Assembly: GCA_009773805.1 (NCBI GenBank)
Contig: WTXA01000001.1
Span: 638,770 to 702,769, forward strand
Length of the DNA stretch: 64,000 nucleotides
Origin: Fusobacteriota bacterium
GTDB lineage: Bacteria > Bacillota > TC1
Direction: 5' to 3'
In this document: positions 53,489 to 64,000 of the stretch, piece after piece
Numbering within the stretch: the first letter of the stretch is position 1
Layout: each line of letters starts with the position of its first letter
The notes under the pieces: generated by a model
What the model was told of the DNA's origin: nothing
The model's database searches: none
What the model saw: only the letters and a program-made list of their open reading frames with translations
Made by a program: the position numbers and the translations under genes

Positions 53489-54358
53489 TTAAAAATACTT
53501 TCTTCTTCTAAATATATACACGGTACCCAGTATAACAAACATAGAAAAGCCAATAATAACAGATAAAATCCAGTTTTCCTTCTGAAAAGGAAGAGGAATA
53601 TTCATACCATAAATACCAGCTAACATTGTAGGAATAGCCAAACAAACAGTCAAAATAGTCAACGTACGCATTACCCTATTTAAGCTATAATTATTAATAG
53701 AATCAATAGAATGAGAAATATTATCACTCAACTCTGACAATCCATTAACCAAACCCCTAATCTGTACAATTTCAACCTTTAATGATATTAAGCTGTTAGC
53801 CAACTCAACATCACCACTACCAAATTTCTTACTAGTCTCCTCAACTAACATACCTATACCCTCTAAATTAGGAGATGCTTTCTGCAAAATAGTATCATAC
53901 AACATTAAATTAATAATATTACGAGCAACAAACTTCTCATTAACCACCTGACTCTCTATTTCCTCAAATCTAAACTTCAAGAAATTAACAAAATCAAGAT
54001 AAGCATTAACAACAATAAAAAATACAGCCTCTTTAACATTTTTCACCTTACGCTTACTAAAGATGAATTTCTCAAAAGAATCAATAATCAACAAATCCTC
54101 ATTATATACCAAAAAAACACTACCAGAATCCTCTTCTGTAACTAACAATAACCTTCTGAAAATGAATGCCCCCTCCTTAAAAACAGGAACAGATAAAATC
54201 ATCATTTCGGTCTTATACAAATTAACCAACAAAGTAATCTCATTATCATCCATCAAATACTTGAACAAATTATCATTACTAACATGCTGCAACAATTTCT
54301 TATCACTATTCTTTAACTCAACATTTGAAAACTTAAACACAACAACACCCCGTTTCAC
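53489..54358 (-). CDS. CorA-type divalent cation transporter
   Basis: The 289-residue protein has a cytoplasmic N-terminal part and two C-terminal membrane segments. The pore signature GMN is present (AGIYGMNIPLPFQ) in the loop after the first one. CorA proteins carry Mg2+ (or Co2+, Ni2+, Zn2+). It is slightly shorter than classical CorA (about 315). Codons are strongly G/T-biased, as in the upstream cimA gene. Confidence 0.85.
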   Translation of the reverse strand: MKRGVVVFKFSNVELKNSDKKLLQHVSNDNLFKYLMDDNEITLLVNLYKTEMMILSVPVFKEGAFIFRRLLLVTEEDSGSVFLVYNEDLLIIDSFEKFIFSKRKVKNVKEAVFFIVVNAYLDFVNFLKFRFEEIESQVVNEKFVARNIINLMLYDTILQKASPNLEGIGMLVEETSKKFGSGDVELANSLISLKVEIVQIRGLVNGLSELSDNISHSIDSINNYSLNRVMRTLTILTVCLAIPTMLAGIYGMNIPLPFQKENWILSVIIGFSMFVILGTVYIFRRRKYF

Positions 54359-54387
54359 CTATTAATATAATATACGATAAAAAGAAA

Positions 54388-54413
54388 AAAGAAAACACCA
54401 AAGTGTTTTCTTT
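54388..54413 (-). terminator. Terminator of the branched-chain amino acid operon
   Basis: AAAGAAAACAC and GTGTTTTCTTT form an 11-bp hairpin, loop CAAA on the plus strand, 43 bases after the cimA stop codon. On the minus strand it continues TTTTTCTTTTT. Confidence 0.88.
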
Positions 54414-54456
54414 CCATTATTATTAATATAATCACTGATTACTATTATCACTAATT

Positions 54457-56031
54457 CTACTTAACAGTAGCTCCATCCTTCATCAACTTATAGCTAATAC
54501 TATCAGTCAAAGCATACCAACTAGCCTCAATAATATCAGTAGAAACCCCAATAGTTGTCCAAGAAGTGTCACCATCAGTAGACTCAATCAGAACCCTAAC
54601 CTTAGCACTAGTGGCATCCTTACCATCAAGCACCCTAACCTTATAATCAACCAAATGCATCTCCTTAAGCTTAGGATAAAAAGTCTCCAAAGCCTTTCTA
54701 ATAGCATTATCCAAAGCATCAACAGGACCATTACCATCAGCAGCAGTATGATAACTATCATCACCAACAGAAATCTTAATCGTAGCCTCAGAAGAAACAG
54801 GCTGACCACCACGTTTATTAGCAGTCACATGAAAAGACTCCAACTTAAAGCCAGACTCAAAAATCCCAGACTCCTTCTTCAACAACAATTCAAAAGAACC
54901 CTCAGCCCCTTCGAACTGATAACCTTGATACTCAAGCTCCTTTATCTTCTTAATAAACACCTGCTGCGCAGACTTATCATCAGGAAAATCAAGACCCAGT
55001 TCCTTAATCTTGTATTGCAAATTACTAGCACCACTAAGCTCAGAAACCAAAACCCTTCTAACATTACCAACACTAGCAGGATCAATATGCTCATAAGTCT
55101 TAGGATCCTTCAACACAGCATTCACATGAATACCAGCCTTATGGGCAAATGCACTATGACCTACAAATGGCTGATTATTAGAAAGAGCCAAATTAGCAGT
55201 CTCACTAACAAACCTAGCCGCCTCAGTCAAATGCTGTAAACCAACATCCCCTAAACAATCAAACCCCATCTTCAACTGAAGATTAGGAACAATAGAACAC
55301 AAATTCGCATTACCACAACGCTCTCCAAGACCATTCATAGTACCCTGAACATGACGAGCACCAGCCTTAACAGCCAATAATGAATTAGCAACAGCCAAAT
55401 CACTATCATTATGAGCATGAATACCCACATCAACACCAGTATGATCGATAACGGCTTTAACACCCTCAACAATCTCATCCGGCAAAGTACCACCATTAGT
55501 ATCACAAAGGATGATTGCCTCAGCACCAGCCTTTGCTGCAGTCTTTACTGACTCTAGGGCATATTCCCTATTATTCTTAAACCCATCAAAAAAATGCTCA
55601 GCATCATAAAACACCTTAATACCATTAGATTTCAAGTACTCGATACTACTACTGATCATATCAAGATTTTCCTCAAGACTAACCTTCAAGGCAGACTTAA
55701 CATGAAAATCCCATGACTTACCAAAAATAGTAACATAACTAACACCAGAAGCAATAAAAGCATTCAAATTAACATCATCTTTCGCCTCAATACCAGCTCT
55801 TCTAGTACTACCAAAAGCTGAAATCTTAGCCTTATTGAAACTAACCCCTTGAACCTCCTTAAAGAAATCCATATCCTTAGGATTAGAACCAGGCCATCCA
55901 CCCTCAATAAAATCCACACCAAGAGAATCAAGCTTCTTAGCAATATTAATCTTATCTTTAACAGATAAACTAATACCCTCACCTTGAGTACCATCCCTTA
56001 ATGTAGTATCATAAACAACAATTTTCTCCAT
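54457..56031 (-). CDS. cimA: (R)-citramalate synthase
   Basis: The 524-residue protein starts [20 protein letters not shown], the HMGL-like active site. It has [15 protein letters not shown], typical of CimA rather than LeuA, the metal motif [13 protein letters not shown], and a C-terminal LeuA-type allosteric domain (residues about 390-515). It condenses acetyl-CoA and pyruvate to citramalate, giving 2-oxobutyrate for isoleucine without threonine. It is the last gene of the operon and overlaps no other gene; nine bases separate it from leuB. Codon use is G/T-rich on the coding strand. Confidence 0.93.
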   Translation of the reverse strand: MEKIVVYDTTLRDGTQGEGISLSVKDKINIAKKLDSLGVDFIEGGWPGSNPKDMDFFKEVQGVSFNKAKISAFGSTRRAGIEAKDDVNLNAFIASGVSYVTIFGKSWDFHVKSALKVSLEENLDMISSSIEYLKSNGIKVFYDAEHFFDGFKNNREYALESVKTAAKAGAEAIILCDTNGGTLPDEIVEGVKAVIDHTGVDVGIHAHNDSDLAVANSLLAVKAGARHVQGTMNGLGERCGNANLCSIVPNLQLKMGFDCLGDVGLQHLTEAARFVSETANLALSNNQPFVGHSAFAHKAGIHVNAVLKDPKTYEHIDPASVGNVRRVLVSELSGASNLQYKIKELGLDFPDDKSAQQVFIKKIKELEYQGYQFEGAEGSFELLLKKESGIFESGFKLESFHVTANKRGGQPVSSEATIKISVGDDSYHTAADGNGPVDALDNAIRKALETFYPKLKEMHLVDYKVRVLDGKDATSAKVRVLIESTDGDTSWTTIGVSTDIIEASWYALTDSISYKLMKDGATVK

Positions 56032-56039
56032 AATTCCTC

Positions 56040-57113
56040 CTAAAGAGCCGCTAAAACAAGATCACCCATTTGTTTAGTAGTAACCAAAATCTTACCCTTT
56101 TCCATAATATCAGGAGTCCTATAACCAGCAGCTAAAACCTTCTTAACCGCATGTTCAATCTTCTCAGCAGCTTCAAGCTCCTTAAAAGAATACTTCAACA
56201 TCATTGCACCAGATAAAATAGTAGCTAAAGGATTAGCCTTGCCAAGACCAGCAATATCAGGAGCTGAACCATGAGCAGGTTCATAAAGAGCAACCTTACC
56301 ACCAATACTAGCAGACCCCAACATTCCAATAGAACCAGTCAAAACAGAAGCCTGATCAGTCAAAATATCACCAAACATATTCTCAGTAACCATAACATCA
56401 AAAGAAGTAGGTCTAAGAATTAACTGCATAGCTGCATTATCAACATACAAATGCTCCAATCTAATATCACTAAACTCTCTTTCATGAAGAGCTGTAACAG
56501 TCTCTCTCCATAATCTAGAAGTTTCTAAAACATTAGCCTTATCAACACTAGTAACTTTTTTTCTTCTAGTTCTAGCAACTTCAAAAGCCAAACGACAAAT
56601 TCTCTCTATTTCACTAACATAATATTTATTTTCATCAACAGCAAACTCACCTTTTTCATCTTCACCTCTGTACTTGGCTCCAAAATAAATACCACCAGTT
56701 AATTCCCTAATAGTTAATAAATCAGTTCCAGCAACAACTTCTTTTTTCAAAGTAGATGCATTAGCCAACTCTTCATAAACAACAGAAGGTCTAACATTAG
56801 CATAAAGGCCAAGAGCTTTTCTCAGTGGCAGAAGTGCACCTGCTTCAGGTCTTTTTTCAACAGGCAGATTATCCCACTTAGGACCACCCACTGCACCAAG
56901 AAGAATAGCATCACTCCTCTTACATAATTCAAGAGTAGCCTCTGGTAATGGTTCACCAACTGCATCAATAGCAGCTCCTCCAATCAAAGCCTCCTCATAA
57001 TCAAAAGACAAGCCAAACAACTGACCGACTTTGTTTAATACTTTAATAGCCTCAGGTACAATTTCTGGTCCAATTCCATCACCTGGAAGCACTGCAATCT
57101 TATATTCTTTCAT
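56040..57113 (-). CDS. leuB: 3-isopropylmalate dehydrogenase
   Basis: The 357-residue protein has the LeuB signatures [16 protein letters not shown] at the N-terminus, [25 protein letters not shown] substrate region ([20 protein letters not shown]), and the dinucleotide motif [18 protein letters not shown]. Besides leucine synthesis, LeuB can oxidise methylmalate from the citramalate route, which fits the cimA gene next to it. LeuC and LeuD are not in the window, so the aconitase-type step must be encoded elsewhere. Confidence 0.95.
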   Translation of the reverse strand: MKEYKIAVLPGDGIGPEIVPEAIKVLNKVGQLFGLSFDYEEALIGGAAIDAVGEPLPEATLELCKRSDAILLGAVGGPKWDNLPVEKRPEAGALLPLRKALGLYANVRPSVVYEELANASTLKKEVVAGTDLLTIRELTGGIYFGAKYRGEDEKGEFAVDENKYYVSEIERICRLAFEVARTRRKKVTSVDKANVLETSRLWRETVTALHEREFSDIRLEHLYVDNAAMQLILRPTSFDVMVTENMFGDILTDQASVLTGSIGMLGSASIGGKVALYEPAHGSAPDIAGLGKANPLATILSGAMMLKYSFKELEAAEKIEHAVKKVLAAGYRTPDIMEKGKILVTTKQMGDLVLAAL

Positions 57114-57123
57114 TAAAATCCTC

Positions 57124-58806
57124 CTACCATTTTTCTACGCCTATCATTTCTTCCAAGCCTTTCTTAGCTGGAACGATAGGATATACTATATTTTCATCAC
57201 TAGTTATACACTCAATCAAACTCGGTCTGTTATGACTCATAGCCTCCCTTAAAACCTTTTCAATATCTTCTTCATTCTCAATCTTGTAAGTTGTCATATT
57301 AGGATAACTGGCAGCCAAAGCACTAAAATCAGGATTCCCAGTAAAACTAACCTCGCTATAACGTCTATCACACTGAAAATGTTGTAACTGTTTAACTAGA
57401 CATAAACTTGAATTATTTAATAACAAAATCTTAACAGGCAAATTATGCTCAACTATAGTAGCCATCTCAGCCATATTCATCTGGAAACTACCATCACCAG
57501 TTATACAAAATACCTGTTTCTTACCACCTGCAGCCAAGGCAACACCTTCAGCAGCAGGAAGACCAAAGCCCATAGTACCAAGACCACCAGAAGTGAATAA
57601 AGAATTCACCTGGCTAAACTTGAAATACTGAGCCGTAAACATCTGATGCTGACCTACATCGGTAGACACTAAAATATCATCCCTAGCAATTTCACCTAGT
57701 TTCTTGATTATGAGCTGAGGATTTAGTGCAGTCTTATGTAAAGTCATCTTATTCCTTGATTTTAGTTCCTTGATTTTATCTAACCATTCAATTCGTTCAA
57801 CAACTTCAAGTCCCTCTATAATATCATTCAATATTTTCTTAGCATCTCCAACAATAGGAACATCAGCATTTACATTCTTACCTATTTCTGCAGGATCAAT
57901 ATCAATATGTATAATTTTAGCAGCTTTAGCAAACTTACTTAACAAACCAGTAGCCCTATCACCAAATCTGGTACCAACTGCAATTAACAAATCACAATGA
58001 TGAACTGCATAATTAGCATAAGGCATACCATGCATACCAATCATTCCAAGAGCCATATCCTTAGTCTCATCATAGGTTCCAATACCCATCAAGGTCGTAG
58101 CCATAGGAATATTAAACTTATCAACAATCAGACCAACTTCTTTTTCTGCTTTAGAGTAATTAACACCTCCACCAACAAGCAATAGCGGTTTTGTACTACC
58201 ATTAATCATCTTTATAGCTTTCTTAATCTGTGATTGATGCCCTTCATATGTTGGCTTATAGCCTTTAATCTTAACTTCATCATTCTTAGGTTCAAAATCA
58301 ACTATAGCTTCAAAGACATTCCTAGGAATATCAATAAGAACCGGACCTTTTCTACCTGTATTAGCAATATGCCATGCTTCATAAATAATATTCACTAATT
58401 TTTTAGGATCCTTTACCAAATAGTTCTGTTTTACAATTGGCATAGTTATACCAGTAATATCAGCTTCTTGAAAAGCATCCTTACCTATAAAGCCAGAATC
58501 TACCTGTCCACTTATAGCTAATAATGGAATAGAATCCATATAGGCATTGGCTATACCTGTAACTAGATTAGTAGCACCAGGTCCACTTGTACCAATACAA
58601 ACACCTGCAACACCTTTGTATTTTCCGTAAGCTGCAGCTGCATGAGCACCTGCTTGTTCATTTCTTACCAAAATATGTTGTATGTTAGGATTTTTTAATA
58701 TAGCGTCATAAAGTGGAAGAACTGCTCCACCTGGATAGCCAAAAATATGTTTAATACCATAACCTTCCAGAATTTTTAATAACGCTTCTGCGCCTGTCAT
58801 TTTCAT
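57124..58806 (-). CDS. ilvB: Acetolactate synthase large subunit, second copy
   Basis: The 560-residue ThDP enzyme has the catalytic Glu in [30 protein letters not shown], and the ThDP motif [13 protein letters not shown]. The active-site loop reads [15 protein letters not shown], so the Trp usual in anabolic enzymes (VRQWQ) is Leu. That loop controls substrate choice and inhibitor binding. The ATG follows the ilvN stop codon directly. Having a second large subunit in the same operon suggests two isoenzymes sharing IlvN. Confidence 0.9.
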   Translation of the reverse strand: MKMTGAEALLKILEGYGIKHIFGYPGGAVLPLYDAILKNPNIQHILVRNEQAGAHAAAAYGKYKGVAGVCIGTSGPGATNLVTGIANAYMDSIPLLAISGQVDSGFIGKDAFQEADITGITMPIVKQNYLVKDPKKLVNIIYEAWHIANTGRKGPVLIDIPRNVFEAIVDFEPKNDEVKIKGYKPTYEGHQSQIKKAIKMINGSTKPLLLVGGGVNYSKAEKEVGLIVDKFNIPMATTLMGIGTYDETKDMALGMIGMHGMPYANYAVHHCDLLIAVGTRFGDRATGLLSKFAKAAKIIHIDIDPAEIGKNVNADVPIVGDAKKILNDIIEGLEVVERIEWLDKIKELKSRNKMTLHKTALNPQLIIKKLGEIARDDILVSTDVGQHQMFTAQYFKFSQVNSLFTSGGLGTMGFGLPAAEGVALAAGGKKQVFCITGDGSFQMNMAEMATIVEHNLPVKILLLNNSSLCLVKQLQHFQCDRRYSEVSFTGNPDFSALAASYPNMTTYKIENEEDIEKVLREAMSHNRPSLIECITSDENIVYPIVPAKKGLEEMIGVEKW

Positions 58807-59295
58807 CTAGTTCTTCCTCCTTTCTCCCCTTATAAGGCCCATTTTACCAGTCCTTACAACTTCTTTTATTCCATAAGGAGTCAGGGCAGCAATAAATGCA
58901 TCAACCTTGCCACAGTCACCTGTAGTTTCAACTATCATGCTACTCTTGCTTAAATCTACAACCCTACCTCTAAATATTTCTAATAGATCCATAATTTCTC
59001 CACGATTATTACTATCTCCTTTAACATGGACAAATACTAGTTCCCTTTCAACATGTGGAATATCAGTAATATCATTTACCTTAATAACATCTATCAACTT
59101 ATGCAGTTGTTTAGCTACTTGTTCCACTATATCCTGATCTCCATCAACAACAATAGTCATCCTTGAGTAATGCTCGTCTTCACTTCTGCCAACTGTCAGA
59201 CTATCAATGTTATAGCCCCGTCTAGCAAAAAGTCCGGCTATTCTTGTAAGAACACCAGGTCTGTTTTCAACTAAAACAGATAATGTATATTTCAT
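58807..59295 (-). CDS. ilvN: Acetolactate synthase small subunit
   Basis: The 162-residue protein has an N-terminal ACT domain (LSVLVENRPGVLTRIAGLFA, RRGYNIDSLTVG) and a C-terminal ALS-type domain. It regulates the large subunits and gives valine feedback inhibition. It lies between two large-subunit genes, 12 bases after ilvB copy 1 and directly before copy 2. Confidence 0.95.
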   Translation of the reverse strand: MKYTLSVLVENRPGVLTRIAGLFARRGYNIDSLTVGRSEDEHYSRMTIVVDGDQDIVEQVAKQLHKLIDVIKVNDITDIPHVERELVFVHVKGDSNNRGEIMDLLEIFRGRVVDLSKSSMIVETTGDCGKVDAFIAALTPYGIKEVVRTGKMGLIRGERRKN

Positions 59296-59307
59296 TGATA
59301 TTACCTC

Positions 59308-60996
59308 CTATTCAAAAATCATTCTATCATTTGAAGCACCAGCAGGAACCATAGGAAAAACATTCTCCTCATTATCCACTACAACTTCAATAAATTGTGG
59401 CCCTGGCTGGTTAAAAGCCTCAGTCATTTCTTCTACTAAATTTTCTCTGTAACTGATTCTTCTAGCTTGTATACCATAAGCATTTGCTAGCATCACAAAA
59501 TTAGGTTGATCATCTTCCTTAAACAAAGTATGTGAGTATCTTTCTTCAAAGAACAATTTTTGCCATTGTCTTACCATACCTAGACTACTATTGTTTAATA
59601 ATACAATCTTGATTGGCAGGTTATTAGCACGAATTGTCATTAGTTCCTGGCTATTCATTTGAATACTACCATCTCCTGCAATAACAACTACTAAATCTTC
59701 TTCCCTACCTAATTGAACACCCATAGCTGCGGGAAGACCAAAGCCCATAGTACCAAGACCTCCAGAAGTCATAAAATGACGTGAGGAAGCAGCTACTATA
59801 TACTGGGCGGCCCACATTTGATGCTGACCTACTTCTGTAGTTATATAAGCCTCACCACGACTAGCTACATTTATAGCTTCTATGGCTTCTTGTGGTTTAA
59901 TCTTACCAGTTTTATCATAAATAAGAGGATGGTTTGTCTGCCAAGCTTCAATCTGCTTTAACCAGGCATTTTGATGTGAAAAAACTTCACTTTCCATTAC
60001 CTTCAATAACTTAAACAAACCAATGGCACTGTCATCATGAAGATGAATATCACCTCTAACGTTTTTATTGAATTCTTTCTTATCTATATCTAAATGTATA
60101 ATTTTAGCACTCTTGGCAAAATTGGTTTCATCACCAGTTTCCCTGTCATCAAATCTAACTCCAATAGCAAACATCAAATCACATTCATGAACTGCATAAT
60201 TAGCTGCACCTGTTCCATGCATACCAATCATTCCAATATTAAGTGGATGTCTATCTGACAAAACCCCTTTACCCATTAAGCTATAGATTACTGGCGCTTT
60301 TAATTTTTCTGCAAGTTTCTTAACTTCGTCACTTGCATCTTGAGCTCCACCACCAATAAAAATCAATGGTTTCTTACAATCGCTTAATATCTTAGCTACC
60401 ATACTATAGGTATGCTCATTTTCTCCCCATCTTTCAGGTTTAAAATTTGCCTCTACTGGATATTCAAAATAGGTCTTATCAACAGTAATATCCTTTGGCA
60501 CATCAATTAAAACTGGACCTTTTCTACCAGTATTGGCAATTCTAAAGGCCTTCTTTATTTCACTAGCCAATTCCTCAACATTCTTTATTTGATAAGAATA
60601 CTTAGTAATAGGTTTTACAATATCAACAATATTAGCTTCTTGAAAAGACTGCTTACCTAAATAACGTCTTGCCACTTGTCCAGTAATAAAGACTACTGGT
60701 ATAGAATCCATTTGAGCAGTAGCAATAGCAGTTACAAGATTAGTAGCTCCAGGTCCACTTGTAGCAAAGGCAACACCTGTTCTTCCAGTTGCTCTGGCAT
60801 AACCATCAGCTGCATGACCAGCACCTTGTTCATGCCTTGTTAATATATGTCTAATATTTTTATTTTTATAGAGTGCATCATAAAGTGGCAATACTGCCCC
60901 TCCTGGATAACCAAAGATAACATCTACATTCTCTTCTTCCAGGCATTTTAATATAATATCTGCACCGTTATATTTTATATTATTCTCATTATTCAC
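59308..60996 (-). CDS. ilvB: Acetolactate synthase large subunit, first copy
   Basis: The 562-residue enzyme has [20 protein letters not shown] with the catalytic Glu, [36 protein letters not shown] for ThDP-Mg and the canonical loop [16 protein letters not shown] with Trp. This is the standard anabolic enzyme making acetolactate or acetohydroxybutyrate from pyruvate. Its start overlaps the ilvD stop by eight bases. Confidence 0.95.
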   Translation of the reverse strand: MNNENNIKYNGADIILKCLEEENVDVIFGYPGGAVLPLYDALYKNKNIRHILTRHEQGAGHAADGYARATGRTGVAFATSGPGATNLVTAIATAQMDSIPVVFITGQVARRYLGKQSFQEANIVDIVKPITKYSYQIKNVEELASEIKKAFRIANTGRKGPVLIDVPKDITVDKTYFEYPVEANFKPERWGENEHTYSMVAKILSDCKKPLIFIGGGAQDASDEVKKLAEKLKAPVIYSLMGKGVLSDRHPLNIGMIGMHGTGAANYAVHECDLMFAIGVRFDDRETGDETNFAKSAKIIHLDIDKKEFNKNVRGDIHLHDDSAIGLFKLLKVMESEVFSHQNAWLKQIEAWQTNHPLIYDKTGKIKPQEAIEAINVASRGEAYITTEVGQHQMWAAQYIVAASSRHFMTSGGLGTMGFGLPAAMGVQLGREEDLVVVIAGDGSIQMNSQELMTIRANNLPIKIVLLNNSSLGMVRQWQKLFFEERYSHTLFKEDDQPNFVMLANAYGIQARRISYRENLVEEMTEAFNQPGPQFIEVVVDNEENVFPMVPAGASNDRMIFE

Positions 60997-62653
60997 CTTT
61001 AAACACCGCCCCTGTATTCGCTGAAGTAACTAGCGAAGCATATCTTTTTAAATAACCTGGTTTTAGTTTTCTATCAGGTATAACTACATCTTTCTTTCTT
61101 TCCTCCAACACAGCTTCGTCTACTAAAAGATCAATTCTATGTTCTGGAATATTAATAGAAATCATATCACCATCTTTAACTAGTGATATTGGTCCACCTT
61201 CTGCAGCTTCTGGTGATATATGTCCTATTGCAGCTCCACGAGTGGCACCTGAAAATCTACCATCTGTTATTAAAGCAACTTTGTCTCCAAGTCCCATACC
61301 CATAATGGCTGAGGTTGGTGAAAGCATCTCTCTCATACCAGGACCACCTTTTGGTCCTTCATATCTGATGACTATAACATCACCTGGCTTAATTTTTCTG
61401 CCATAGATGACTTTGATAGCCTCTTCTTCTGATTCAAAGACTCTTGCAGGTCCTGTATGAACCATCATCTTAGGATCAACAGCACCTTTTTTAACTACTG
61501 AACCATCTGGTGCTAGAGAACCCCATAGAATTGAAAGTCCTCCATCTGGACTAAAGGCTGTTTCCTTGCTTCTGATTATCTCTTCATCTTCTATTTCTGC
61601 TGCATCACAGATTTGACCCATGGTCAATCCTGATACATTTAAACAATCTCTTCTTATAAGTCCCATTTTGTCCAATGACTTCATAACTGCACTAACGCCA
61701 CCAGCTTCATAAAGATCCTCAATAAAGATCTCACTAGCTGGAGCCAGCTTGCAAATCTGAGGTGTTATCTTAGAAACCTCGTTAAGCTCCTTAAAACCTA
61801 TGTCATGGCCTGCCGCATGGGCTATTGCAGGTAAGTGTAAGGCTGTGTTCGTAGAACAGCCTAGTGCCATATCTGCGACCATACAGTTGTATATTGAATC
61901 TTCAGTCATTATGTCACTTGGTCTAATATCTTTTTCTACAAGTTCCATAATTTTCATACCTGCAGTTTTTGCCAATCTAATTCTTTCAGAATATACAGCA
62001 GGGACAGTACCATTACCTGGAAGTCCCATACCAGCAACTTCTGTTAGAATATTCATTGAATTTGCAGTAAACATTCCCGAACATGAACCACAAGTTGGAC
62101 ATGCCTTATTTTCCATACAGGAAAGTTCACTTTCTGACATTTTACCAGCTTCTACAGCTCCAACAGCTTCAAACATATCACTAAGACTAAGTCTTTTACC
62201 CTTATACTTTCCTGATAACATTGGTCCACCACTAATAAATATTGATGGGATGTTAAGCTTAGCTGCTGCCATTAGCATTCCTGGTACAACCTTGTCACAG
62301 TTTGGTATAAACACCAAGCCATCAAAAGGATGAGCATTAGCCATTACTTCTATTGTATCGCCTATTAATTCTCTACTAATTAATGAATATTTCATACCAT
62401 TGTGATTCATAGCTATACCATCACATACAGCAATCGTAGGAAATTGAAGTGGAACTCCACCTGCCATTAATACACCTTTTGAAACAGCCTCGGCTATTTG
62501 ATCCAAATTTATATGTCCTGGTACAATGTCATTTTGTGAATTGACTATTCCTATCATTGGTCTTTTTAATTCTTCGTTAGTAAGGCCTGAAGCCTTAAAC
62601 AATGATCTATGTGGAGCCTTACTGACTCCTTTTCTCATTTTATCGCTATCCAT
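60989..62653 (-). CDS. ilvD: Dihydroxyacid dehydratase
   Basis: The 554-residue protein has the iron-sulfur cysteines in [13 protein letters not shown] and [40 protein letters not shown] and the C-terminal region typical of IlvD. It dehydrates dihydroxyacids to 2-oxoacids for valine and isoleucine. It lies 14 bases after ilvE. Confidence 0.96.
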   Translation of the reverse strand: MDSDKMRKGVSKAPHRSLFKASGLTNEELKRPMIGIVNSQNDIVPGHINLDQIAEAVSKGVLMAGGVPLQFPTIAVCDGIAMNHNGMKYSLISRELIGDTIEVMANAHPFDGLVFIPNCDKVVPGMLMAAAKLNIPSIFISGGPMLSGKYKGKRLSLSDMFEAVGAVEAGKMSESELSCMENKACPTCGSCSGMFTANSMNILTEVAGMGLPGNGTVPAVYSERIRLAKTAGMKIMELVEKDIRPSDIMTEDSIYNCMVADMALGCSTNTALHLPAIAHAAGHDIGFKELNEVSKITPQICKLAPASEIFIEDLYEAGGVSAVMKSLDKMGLIRRDCLNVSGLTMGQICDAAEIEDEEIIRSKETAFSPDGGLSILWGSLAPDGSVVKKGAVDPKMMVHTGPARVFESEEEAIKVIYGRKIKPGDVIVIRYEGPKGGPGMREMLSPTSAIMGMGLGDKVALITDGRFSGATRGAAIGHISPEAAEGGPISLVKDGDMISINIPEHRIDLLVDEAVLEERKKDVVIPDRKLKPGYLKRYASLVTSANTGAVFKGE

Positions 62654-62667
62654 TTTTACACCACTTT

Positions 62668-63549
62668 CTAATCTTTAAAGATTATTGGCCCATCATGTTT
62701 AGTTAGTTCCCTAAACTCTGCATTTAGTTCCTTAGTTATTTCCCCTGGTTTTCCGCTACCTATTACTCTACCATCAACCTTGATAACAGATATAACCTCT
62801 GCTGCAGTTCCTGTTAGGAAACATTCATCAGCTGAATAGACATCATGTCTACTAAACAAGGTCTCCTTGACTTCCATACCTCTTTGGCTGGCAATCTCCA
62901 TAACAGCATTTCTGGTAACTCCCTCTAACACGCCAGCGTATGTTGGTGGAGTTATTAAAACTCCATTTTTAATAATGAAGATATTGTCTCCAGTTGCTTC
63001 TGCTACATGACCTTCGTTATTTAACATTATAGCTTCTATTGTACCAGTTAATTTAGATTCAATCTTAGCCATAATATTATTCAAATAATTTAGTGACTTG
63101 AATCTTGGGTTTGTAGCTTCATTACTATTTCTTCTTGTTGCAACTGTGTTAACAACTAATCCATTGTCATAGAGTTCTTGGGGATATAGTTGTATTTTAG
63201 CAGTTATACAAAAGATTGTAGCTTTTGGACATTTAGCTGGATCTAAGCCTAGATCACCATATCCTCTTGTGACTACTAATCTGATATAGGCATCTCTCAA
63301 ATCATTTTTTCTTAGTGTTTCTAGAACTACTTCTTTCATTTCTTCTTTAGATAACCAAAGGTCAAGCATAATTGAATGTGCATTTTCATACAGTCTATCT
63401 ATGTGTTGGTCTAACTTGAAGACTCGGTTATGATAGGCTCTAATACCTTCAAAAATTCCATCTCCATAAAGTAAGCCGTGATCGAACACTGATACTTTTG
63501 CTTCTTCTTCTTTTACATATTCTCCGTTAAGATAAATTGTTAGACTCAT
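62668..63549 (-). CDS. ilvE: Branched-chain amino acid aminotransferase
   Basis: The 293-residue class IV PLP aminotransferase has [20 protein letters not shown] at the N-terminus, the PLP-lysine region [14 protein letters not shown] and the phosphate-binding [13 protein letters not shown] and [11 protein letters not shown]. It catalyses the last step of valine, isoleucine and leucine synthesis. It is the first gene of the operon, directly behind the T-box leader, with AGGAGG before the ATG. Confidence 0.95.
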   Translation of the reverse strand: MSLTIYLNGEYVKEEEAKVSVFDHGLLYGDGIFEGIRAYHNRVFKLDQHIDRLYENAHSIMLDLWLSKEEMKEVVLETLRKNDLRDAYIRLVVTRGYGDLGLDPAKCPKATIFCITAKIQLYPQELYDNGLVVNTVATRRNSNEATNPRFKSLNYLNNIMAKIESKLTGTIEAIMLNNEGHVAEATGDNIFIIKNGVLITPPTYAGVLEGVTRNAVMEIASQRGMEVKETLFSRHDVYSADECFLTGTAAEVISVIKVDGRVIGSGKPGEITKELNAEFRELTKHDGPIIFKD

Positions 63550-63562
63550 TTTACATTCCTCC

Positions 63563-63818
63563 TAAAAATAAAAAATCCCACACCTAGCTTCTCAAGCCAG
63601 GGGCGAGATATCGCGGTACCACCCTGTTTTATATCTTTGTCGACATCTATCAATGCCTAGTGCTGTAACGTGCACCCACGTTCTAACTTACTATTGTTTT
63701 CAGTCAGACTGCTAGAAGTGATAACTTGAATACCTACCTGTATGGAACTCACACCGTCTTTCCACTCGCTTTACATACCGGTATACAAATCTTGTCTTCA
63801 TTGTTGCATTTAATCCTA
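63563..63818 (-). promoter_or_regulatory. T-box leader, isoleucine-type specifier
   Basis: The conserved T-box AGGGTGGTACCGCG lies at 63612-63625 on the minus strand. Stem I can be seen: GAAG pairs with CTTC, and TTGTATACC with GGTATTCAA (one mismatch). The loop between them on the 3' side is GTTATCA, giving specifier ATC (63720-63722) followed by A, the isoleucine codon. The T-box is followed by a terminator hairpin (about 63570-63612, ending TTTTTT). Uncharged tRNA-Ile should allow transcription of the operon. Confidence 0.9.
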
Positions 63819-63824
63819 TTTCCT

Positions 63825-63853
63825 ATATTACGATTAAATTTTATTAAAGTCAA
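63825..63853 (-). promoter_or_regulatory. Promoter of the ilv operon
   Basis: TTGACT (63848-63853) and TAATAT (63825-63830) are 17 bases apart on the minus strand, just upstream of the T-box leader. Confidence 0.7.
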
Positions 63854-63857
63854 CAAA

Positions 63858-63882
63858 AAAAGCTGGTTTTCACCAGCTTTTT
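63858..63882 (-). terminator. Terminator of tuf
   Basis: AAAGCTGGT-TTTC-ACCAGCTTT is a 9-bp hairpin six bases after the tuf stop codon, with TTTTTGTTGAC following on the minus strand. Its T-run abuts the ilv promoter. Confidence 0.88.
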
Positions 63883-63888
63883 ACTAAT

Positions 63889-64000
63889 CTATACAAAAAC
63901 CTTACTAACAACTCCGGCTCCAACTGTTCTTCCGCCTTCTCTTATAGCAAATCTTAGACCTTCTTCAATAGCAATTGGAGTGATTAATTCTACAGACAAT
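63889..64000 (-). CDS. tuf: Elongation factor Tu, C-terminal end only
   Basis: The last 36 codons read [20 protein letters not shown] then [14 protein letters not shown] and stop, the conserved end of EF-Tu domain III. The rest lies outside the window. Confidence 0.93.
   Translation of the reverse strand, partial: LSVELITPIAIEEGLRFAIREGGRTVGAGVVSKVFV

Noticed and set aside
54655..55239. Plus-strand frame of 194 codons inside cimA
   Set aside because: Low-complexity product opposite a well-conserved gene; a by-product of the strand composition bias.
61800..62333. Plus-strand frame opposite ilvD
   Set aside because: ilvD is fully conserved on the other strand and the plus product has no recognisable domain.

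Overview
The window comes from a low-GC, Gram-positive anaerobe, most likely a member of the Clostridia. Supporting signs are the AT-rich sequence, strong AGGAGG-type ribosome binding sites, a T-box leader, lysine 2,3-aminomutase with beta-lysine acetyltransferase, a molybdenum hydroxylase, the ssrA gene and a tuf gene end. I cannot name the genus. Most genes lie on the minus strand.

Layout. 1-3.7 kb: a PIN-domain protein (cut by the window edge) overlapping an HTH/ImmA-type metallopeptidase gene, and a UvrD-like helicase. 3.8-8.4 kb: an Fe(III)-type ABC importer (fbpCBA) facing a DtxR-type metal regulator across two inverted-repeat operators, then 5-formyl-THF cyclo-ligase. 8.4-11.7 kb: a lipoprotein gene and the ablA-ablB osmolyte pair behind a terminator-bearing leader; the lipoprotein gene and ablA each carry a one-base frameshift. 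11.8-20.4 kb: an amidohydrolase, a YczE-like membrane protein, a RelE-type toxin-antitoxin pair, a three-subunit molybdenum hydroxylase and an AbiE-type toxin-antitoxin pair. Two copies of one short promoter-leader-hairpin element occur here. 20.9-37.5 kb: a YerB-like protein, a DUF2249 protein, a 2920-residue cyclic beta-glucan synthase-like enzyme with its own leader, a membrane protein of unknown function, a triple RidA fusion, a split heavy-metal export pair and a hemerythrin-like protein. 37.6-49.7 kb: a Cys-rich Crp/Fnr regulator facing an OFA-type transporter, a PAS-GGDEF-HD-GYP protein (frameshifted), an acetyltransferase, a cytosine-deaminase-like plus RibD-reductase-like operon with a GntR regulator, a DUF998 protein and a MASE3-like HD-GYP protein with six 21-residue repeats.

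49.9-53.0 kb is decayed or acquired DNA: an IS3-type transposase tail, a second imperfect copy of the ssrA 3' end, a diacylglycerol-kinase/PAP2 operon and a Clp ATPase fragment. It is followed by ssrA itself (tag ANNKSLALAA) and a CorA-type transporter. 54.4-63.8 kb is a branched-chain amino acid operon in the order ilvE-ilvD-ilvB-ilvN-ilvB2-leuB-cimA under an isoleucine-type T-box. The window ends in the 3' end of tuf.

The best candidates for something undescribed are the duplicated leader/pseudoknot-like RNA element (14.1 and 18.6 kb), the structured leader of ablA, the triple RidA fusion, and the deaminase/RibD-like reductase operon. Three genes share one-base indels in short homopolymers, which could be sequencing errors, true mutations or slippage sites; reads are needed to tell.
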